This document shows positions 6,260 through 11,122 of a stretch of DNA of 11,122 nt, piece after piece. The stretch comes from an uncultured Gammaproteobacteria bacterium. GTDB taxonomy: Bacteria > Pseudomonadota > Gammaproteobacteria > UBA9214. Location of the stretch: NCBI GenBank assembly GCA_905480065.1, contig CAJQOV010000094.1, forward strand, positions 1-11,122. Direction: 5' to 3'. A program made the translations under genes and the position numbers. The notes below the pieces were generated by a model. That model was not told the DNA's origin. It worked only from the letters and a program-made list of their open reading frames with translations, and made no database searches. Each line of letters begins with the position of its first letter. Within the stretch, counting starts at the first letter, position 1.

Positions 6260-6883
6260 CTACTGCGCGTCCCCGATCACATCGGCGCCGGCTGGCGGCA
6301 CGAACTGAAACAGCTCATCAGCCAGCGGGTCATTGCGGGTCATGTGGGTGAAACGGAAGGTGGTGGTGTTGCCAAAGCTGTCATGGGCGATGATTTCAGA
6401 CAGAACACTGCCGGTGAATACCAGCCTGAGGTCGGTAATATTGCTGTCGTCGGATTTTGGCTTGAACAGCACGGTCTGCGTATCGATTTCCTCGAAATTG
6501 AACACCTGCTCAAGCGGCGTGGCACCGCTCAGCAGCATGGCCGGTGTCGAGGTAAGCACCTCGTCTGCCTGCTGTACCGTGACCTGTTCCAGGTCGGCAT
6601 CCCACGACCAGACCCGTTTGCCATCCGCTACCAGCTGTTGCTCGTATGGCGAGTGATAGTCCCAGCGGAAACGGCCCGGGCGCATGATCCACATGTGTCC
6701 CAGCGAATGTTGCATGGGCTTTTGATTGGCATCGATCACGTGTTGTTCGAAATCGGCCTGCAGCGTGCTCAGCCCGGTAAAGAACCGGCTTGCATAATCC
6801 GGCAGCGTGGCGGCATAGCCAGCCATGGCGAAGCCTTGCAGTAACAGCGCAGCCAGCAGAGAGCGGTAGATTTTTCTGATCAT
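6260..6883 (-). CDS. lolA: Outer-membrane lipoprotein carrier protein LolA
   Basis: LolA is the periplasmic chaperone that takes lipoproteins from LolCDE at the inner membrane and hands them to LolB at the outer membrane. The 207-residue precursor has a clear signal peptide (IRKIYRSLLAALLLQGF..., likely cleavage near residue 24-25 after GYA or GYAA). The mature part shows the family pattern: LSTLQADFEQHV near 38-49, then G-MWIMRPGRFRWDY at about 62-76, and QQLVADGKRVWSWDADLEQVTV at about 81-102. The RPGRFRW block is the strongest single mark. The ATG at 6883 follows the ftsK stop by 3 bp, and the stop is 11 bp before rarA, so the three genes form a tight unit. Nothing is broken or unusual. 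Confidence 0.97.
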   Translation of the reverse strand: MIRKIYRSLLAALLLQGFAMAGYAATLPDYASRFFTGLSTLQADFEQHVIDANQKPMQHSLGHMWIMRPGRFRWDYHSPYEQQLVADGKRVWSWDADLEQVTVQQADEVLTSTPAMLLSGATPLEQVFNFEEIDTQTVLFKPKSDDSNITDLRLVFTGSVLSEIIAHDSFGNTTTFRFTHMTRNDPLADELFQFVPPAGADVIGDAQ

Positions 6884-6886
6884 GGT

Positions 6887-9193
6887 TCAGTCCGGTGGTG
6901 GTGGCGCCAGTACCTCGCGGCTGCCATTCGTTTCCATGGGACCTACGACACCGGTTTCTTCCATGTGTTCAATCATGCGCGCGGCGCGGTTATAGCCGAT
7001 CTTGAGCCGGCGCTGCACACCGGAGATGGACGCCTTGCGGGTCTGCGTGACAATCATGACTGCCTGGTCGTACAGCGGGTCGGACTCGGTGTCATCGCCG
7101 TCGCCGCCGCCGTTGGCTGGCGACAGCCCCGGCACCGGCTCGGAAGACATTTCAAGGATCTCTTCCATGTAGTCCGGCGCCGAGCGCCCCTTCAGGTGGG
7201 CGGTTACCTTGTGGACTTCCTGGTCGGAGACGAAGGCCCCGTGTACGCGTACCGGCAGGCTGGTGCCCGGCGCCACGTACAGCATGTCACCATGGCCGAG
7301 CAACTGCTCGGCACCCATCTGATCGAGGATGGTGCGCGAATCGATCTTGGACGATACCTGGAAGGCAATGCGGGTCGGTATGTTGGCCTTGATGAGACCG
7401 GTAATCACGTCGACCGAAGGGCGCTGTGTGGCCAGGATCAGGTGTATGCCGGAGGCGCGCGCCTTCTGTGCCAGCCGTGCAATGAGTTCCTCAACCTTCT
7501 TGCCGACCACCATCATCATGTCGGCCAGTTCGTCGATGACGATGACGATATATGGCAGGGGTGCCAGTGTCGGGTGCTCGGTGCCCTCGAGTGCCAGTTC
7601 CGGATTGAATAACGGGTCCGGAATCGGGTTGTCGGATTCGATGGCCTCCCTGACCTTGCGGTTATGGTTGGCGATATTGCGTACGCCCAGGGCAGCCATC
7701 AGCCGGTAGCGGCGTTCCATTTCACCGACACACCAGCGCAGCGCGTTGGCCGCTTCGCTCATGTCGGTGACGACCGGTGTCAGCAGGTGGGGAATCCCTT
7801 CGTAAATGGATAATTCCAGCATCTTCGGATCGATCATGATCAGCCGCACATCTTTCGGCAGCGTCTTGAACAGCAGGCTGAGGATCATGGCATTGATGCC
7901 CACCGATTTGCCGGACCCGGTGGTGCCTGCCACCAGCAGGTGCGGCATCCTGGCCAGGTCCACCACCACCGGGACGCCGCTGATATCCTTGCCCAGTGCC
8001 AGCGTCAATGGCGAGGTCGATTGTTCGTATTCCTGCGTATTGAGGATTTCACCGAGAGTGATGATGGCGCGGCTCTCATTCGGGATTTCCAGACCGATCA
8101 CCGATTTGCCGGGGATCACTTCCACCACGCGCACGCTGATGGCGGACAGTGCGCGTGCAATATCCTTGGCGAGGTTGCTGATCTGGCTGACTTTCACGCC
8201 CGGTCCAAGGTCGAGCTCAAAACGGGTGATCACCGGGCCGGGATTTACCGCAACGACTTCGACCTCGATGTTGAAGTCGAGCAGCTTCAACTCCACCAGT
8301 CGTGACATGGCCTCCAGCGCAGCCTCGGAATAGCCGGCCTGGCTTTCACGCGGCTCGTCCAGCAATGCCAGTGGCGGTAACTCGGAGTCTGCCGGCGGAT
8401 CAAACAGGGGCACCTGGCGTTCCCGCTCCTTGCGCTCGCTGGGTTGCGGTTTGTTGATCACCGGCTCGATGCGTACCGGCTTGCGCGCGGCAATTTTCTT
8501 CTGCACCGTCTCGATGACTTCCTTGCGTTCGTTGCGTGCGCGCCGTGCCGCGATCTGTTCCGGTATCTGTCCGGCCAGTGCGTGCAGTTGTTCACCCGCC
8601 AGCAAGGTTTGCCGGCCGATGAAATCCATGACCACCAGCCAGGAGATGCCGGTAAACAGGGTTACACCGGTCAGGAACAGGGCAAGCAGGAACAGGATCG
8701 CACCCACCGGGCTTACCACATCAACCAGGTTGCTGCCGATGACATTACCGAGTACGCCGCCGTAACCTGCCGGCAGATTGCTGTTGGAACCGGACTCCAG
8801 CGCGCTCAGCCCACAACCGGCCCCGACCGTCAACAGGAAGCCGGCCCAGCGCACCGCCAGCACATGCAGGTCTATACCACCGCTCGGTGAATGGCCGCGG
8901 TACACCAGCCAGCCGCTGTAACCGACCATGACAGGAAACAGATAGGCCAGGATCCCCAGCAGATAGAGCAGCGAGTCGGCCACGAAGGCGCCGATCAGGC
9001 CGCCTGCATTGTTGATTTTTACCACCGCCACGCTGTTCGACCAGCCCGGGTCGGCCGGGTTATAGCTCACCAGCGAGACGAGCAGAAAAATGGCAACAGC
9101 GCCCAGGATCAGCAGCGCGCCTTCGCGCAGTCCGCGGGTAACCTGGTGTGTCAGCCTTGTTTTTGTTTCGGTTTTACGTCGAGCCTGTGCCAA
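6887..9193 (-). CDS. ftsK: DNA translocase FtsK
   Basis: FtsK is the septal DNA motor that clears and resolves chromosome termini during division. From the TTG at 9193 it has 768 residues. Four membrane segments lie within about residues 25-185, followed by a short charged linker of roughly 90 residues, far shorter than that of E. coli FtsK. The motor has Walker A GTTGSGKS at 423-430 and Walker B YIVIVIDELADMM at about 548-560. The C-terminal winged-helix gamma domain (about 706-765, with KASISGVQRRLKIGYNRAA) reads KOPS sites and contacts XerD in known homologues. Start choice: an upstream in-frame TTG at 9211 adds six residues but has no Shine-Dalgarno. The TTG at 9193 has AAGAGG six bases before it, so I prefer it. 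Both are non-ATG starts. The stop lies 3 bp before lolA. Confidence 0.97.
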   Translation of the reverse strand: MAQARRKTETKTRLTHQVTRGLREGALLILGAVAIFLLVSLVSYNPADPGWSNSVAVVKINNAGGLIGAFVADSLLYLLGILAYLFPVMVGYSGWLVYRGHSPSGGIDLHVLAVRWAGFLLTVGAGCGLSALESGSNSNLPAGYGGVLGNVIGSNLVDVVSPVGAILFLLALFLTGVTLFTGISWLVVMDFIGRQTLLAGEQLHALAGQIPEQIAARRARNERKEVIETVQKKIAARKPVRIEPVINKPQPSERKERERQVPLFDPPADSELPPLALLDEPRESQAGYSEAALEAMSRLVELKLLDFNIEVEVVAVNPGPVITRFELDLGPGVKVSQISNLAKDIARALSAISVRVVEVIPGKSVIGLEIPNESRAIITLGEILNTQEYEQSTSPLTLALGKDISGVPVVVDLARMPHLLVAGTTGSGKSVGINAMILSLLFKTLPKDVRLIMIDPKMLELSIYEGIPHLLTPVVTDMSEAANALRWCVGEMERRYRLMAALGVRNIANHNRKVREAIESDNPIPDPLFNPELALEGTEHPTLAPLPYIVIVIDELADMMMVVGKKVEELIARLAQKARASGIHLILATQRPSVDVITGLIKANIPTRIAFQVSSKIDSRTILDQMGAEQLLGHGDMLYVAPGTSLPVRVHGAFVSDQEVHKVTAHLKGRSAPDYMEEILEMSSEPVPGLSPANGGGDGDDTESDPLYDQAVMIVTQTRKASISGVQRRLKIGYNRAARMIEHMEETGVVGPMETNGSREVLAPPPPD

Positions 9194-9231
9194 AATAATC
9201 CTCTTTCGCAACTTGTAACGGCAATCGATGG

Positions 9232-9261
9232 ATTCTATTTGTTTTTTTACTGATCAATCAA
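9232..9261 (-). promoter_or_regulatory. Candidate sigma-70 promoter for ftsK-lolA-rarA
   Basis: Read on the minus strand, TTGATT (9261-9256) and TAGAAT (9237-9232) match the -35 (4 of 6) and -10 (5 of 6) consensus with an 18-bp spacer. The spacer contains a run of seven A residues. The -35 overlaps the last codons of ald, so the promoter would free the ftsK operon from ald transcription. A start near 9225 would leave a leader of about 30 nt before the TTG at 9193. Confidence 0.5.
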
Positions 9262-10321
9262 GTGTAGCGCGCAACGCCGGGTGAACTACCTCACCGGCCC
9301 GGACATTCACAGCGCGCTGTAACGGGGCCTGTTGTTCCCAATCCGCACCGGATAGTTGCAGTACATAGGGCAACAGGGCGGAGGACAATGCCTGTGTCGC
9401 GCTGCGCGGTACAGCGCCCGGCATGTTGGTGACGCAGAAATGTACCACACCCTCCTCCACGTAGGTCGGGGCGGCGTAGCTGGTCGGCCGCGTGGTCTCG
9501 ACACACCCGCCCTGGTCGACCGATATATCGACGATCACGCTGCCGGGTTGCATGCTGGCGACCATGTCCCGGCTGACGATGTGCGGAGTGCGGGTTCCGG
9601 TTTGCAGCGCTGCACCGATCAGCAGGTCCGCGCGCGCCACTTCACTGCGCAGGAGATCAGTATAGGGATACAGTGCTGTGACATTGTTACCCAGTGAGCG
9701 CATGGCACCCAGACGCTCACGCCGGACATCGAACACGACCACTTCTGCGCCGATCGCGGCTGCCATGGCCGCGGCATTGCCACCGGCATTGCCGGCTCCG
9801 ATGATGACGACGTGACCGCGAGCCACGCCCGGCAGTCCGCCAAGCAACACTCCCTTGCCACCTTGCGGCTGATGCAGCAAATGGGTGCCGATCTGCACCG
9901 CAAGGCGGCCGGCGATGTCACTCATCGGTGCCAGCAGGGGTAATTCTCCGTGGTCTGTTTCCACGGTCTCGAAGCCGACGGCGGTCAGCCCGATGTCGCG
10001 CAGCTGCCTGGTCAGTTCCGGATTTGGTGCAAGGTGCAGATAGCAAAACAGCAGGTGGTCGCTGCGCAGCAAGGCAAGGTCACCGGCAACCGGTTCCTTG
10101 ACCTTCACAATTAACCCGACGCTGCCATAGAGGGTAGCCGCATCGTCAGCAATGGCTGCACCGGCAGCGCGATAGTCGGCATCAGCGTAGCCCGACAGAC
10201 GGCCGGCTGATGTTTCAATGAATACGCTGTGCCCATGTTGTACCAGGCTCGAGCAGGCCTCGGGGCTGAGCGCAACACGCCCTTCCAAAGGTTTGATCTC
10301 GCGGGGGATGCCGATTTTCAC
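9254..10321 (-). CDS. ald: Alanine dehydrogenase
   Basis: Ald catalyses reversible NAD-dependent oxidative deamination of L-alanine to pyruvate and ammonium. It has 355 residues, about 15 fewer than common family members, and the shortfall is at the C-terminus. Residues known from the family are present: R15 in LEGRVAL, K75 in KVKEP, H96 in CYLHLA, the Rossmann motif GAGNAG at 175-180, the NAD-ribose acidic residue D198 in VVVFDVR, and catalytic D269 in ISVDQGG. MPGAVPRSATQAL at about 300-312 is also typical. The start codon is GTG (10321). It gives MKIGIPREIK, the standard N-terminus, with AGGGTAAAG upstream at a rather long spacing. The gene sits between divergent trxB and ftsK, the slot held by lrp in E. 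coli. Lrp/AsnC regulators often control ald, but none is encoded here. Confidence 0.97.
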   Translation of the reverse strand: MKIGIPREIKPLEGRVALSPEACSSLVQHGHSVFIETSAGRLSGYADADYRAAGAAIADDAATLYGSVGLIVKVKEPVAGDLALLRSDHLLFCYLHLAPNPELTRQLRDIGLTAVGFETVETDHGELPLLAPMSDIAGRLAVQIGTHLLHQPQGGKGVLLGGLPGVARGHVVIIGAGNAGGNAAAMAAAIGAEVVVFDVRRERLGAMRSLGNNVTALYPYTDLLRSEVARADLLIGAALQTGTRTPHIVSRDMVASMQPGSVIVDISVDQGGCVETTRPTSYAAPTYVEEGVVHFCVTNMPGAVPRSATQALSSALLPYVLQLSGADWEQQAPLQRAVNVRAGEVVHPALRATLD

Positions 10322-10485
10322 GCTTGCTTTACCCTGATGTTCAAGTTCCGTACCATTTGCCGGGTCGTTCGGGTACCGGCACCGGATACTCCTCGGAACC
10401 AGTCGCGTGCCTTCCTGTCCATACCCTGCACTGTGCGTGCGGTAGCCCAGAATGGCAGTTCACGCATCAACCCGGAGCATTATAC

Positions 10486-11122
10486 ATGAGCAATACCAGG
10501 CACTGCCGTTTACTTATTCTCGGATCCGGACCCGCCGGATACACCGCTGCAGTGTATGCCGCGCGTGCCAACCTCGCACCGGTACTGATTACCGGCCTGG
10601 AACAGGGTGGCCAGCTGATGACTACCACCGAAGTGGAAAACTGGCCGGGTGGAGATGAATCCACGCAGGGCCCGTCACTCATGGATGCCATGCGTCAGCA
10701 CGCCGAGCGCTTCAATACCGAAATGGTATTCGATCATATCAACCAGGTGGATTTCAGCCGGCGCCCGCTGCAGCTCAAGGGTGACAGCGGAGAGTATACC
10801 TGTGACGCACTGATCATCGCGACGGGCGCATCGGCGATGTACCTCGGCCTGCCCTCGGAAGAGGCCTTCCGGGGCAAGGGTGTGTCCGCCTGTGCGACCT
10901 GCGATGGTTTTTTCTACAAGCAACAGGCGGTGGCGGTGATCGGTGGTGGCAATACCGCGGTCGAGGAAGCCCTCTATCTCGCCAATATTGCCTCGCACGT
11001 CACGCTGGTACACCGGCGCGACGAGCTGCGCGCCGAAAAAATCCTGCAGGACCGGCTGTTCAAAAAGCAGCAGGAAGGCGTGGTCACCATCGAGTGGAAT
11101 CACGTGCTGGAAGAAGTGCTCG
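10486..11122 (+). CDS. trxB: Thioredoxin reductase, N-terminal part (runs off right edge)
   Basis: TrxB is the FAD-dependent enzyme that passes electrons from NADPH to thioredoxin in the cytoplasm. The first 212 residues are present; the family is about 315-320 long. The FAD-binding GSGPAG is at 13-18, and GGQLMTTTEVENWPG at 41-55 is highly typical of bacterial TrxB. The redox-active CATC is at 136-139 inside SACATCDGFFY. The NADPH-binding GGGNTA is at 153-158, followed by HRRDELR, whose arginines select NADPH. The ATG at 10486 has GGAG at 10474-10477, 8 nt upstream, which fixes the start. The 164-bp divergent gap to ald must hold both promoters, but I see no convincing -35/-10 pair for either. 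Confidence 0.97.
   Translation, partial: MSNTRHCRLLILGSGPAGYTAAVYAARANLAPVLITGLEQGGQLMTTTEVENWPGGDESTQGPSLMDAMRQHAERFNTEMVFDHINQVDFSRRPLQLKGDSGEYTCDALIIATGASAMYLGLPSEEAFRGKGVSACATCDGFFYKQQAVAVIGGGNTAVEEALYLANIASHVTLVHRRDELRAEKILQDRLFKKQQEGVVTIEWNHVLEEVL

Noticed and set aside
10325..10335. AGGGTAAAGCA shared by the leaders of ald and the Met-rich gene
   Set aside because: An 11-bp match is within chance for this window size and includes purine-rich ribosome-site sequence.
10417..10426. A 10-bp match (GTCCATACCC) to the reverse complement of 1471-1480 in front of the Met-rich gene
   Set aside because: Many 10-mers repeat by chance in 11 kb, and this copy lacks the inverted ATACC/GGTAT partner.

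Overview
The window looks like an ordinary chromosomal stretch from a GC-rich gammaproteobacterium. The evidence is a run of core genes in a gammaproteobacterial order (trxB ... ftsK, lolA, rarA, crcB, serS), a close match of MetH to the E. coli type, and the outer-membrane lipoprotein carrier LolA. The genus cannot be fixed from sequence alone. I see no insertion sequence, integrase, tRNA, rRNA or CRISPR array.

Layout, left to right. The first 1.33 kb is the N-terminal third of cobalamin-dependent methionine synthase (metH, minus strand, running off the left edge). A divergent intergenic region of about 250 bp follows. It holds a near-perfect -10 box, an inverted repeat and a terminator-like hairpin, and leads into the one unfamiliar gene of the window: a 264-residue exported protein with a methionine-rich N-terminal half and seven tandem GMSPWS-type hexapeptides (1581-2375, plus strand). 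This gene converges on serS, and a stem-loop lies between them. From 2467 to 10321 every gene is on the minus strand: serS, a DUF190 gene overlapping crcB by 4 bp, a gene-free and hairpin-rich stretch of about 390 bp, then rarA, lolA and ftsK packed tightly as an operon, then ald (alanine dehydrogenase). Divergent from ald, trxB starts at 10486 and runs off the right edge.

How the genes fit together. ftsK (chromosome translocation at the septum), lolA (lipoprotein transport) and rarA (replication-fork repair) are separated by 3 and 11 bp and probably share the promoter I place at the 3' end of ald. crcB and DUF190 form a translationally coupled pair whose likely role is fluoride or ion tolerance. 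In E. coli, lrp sits between trxB and ftsK. Here that slot holds ald, and no lrp-like gene is present.

Most of the window is conserved housekeeping. The parts worth a second look are the methionine-rich repeat protein with its unusual leader, the structured noncoding block upstream of crcB, and the ald-for-lrp arrangement.
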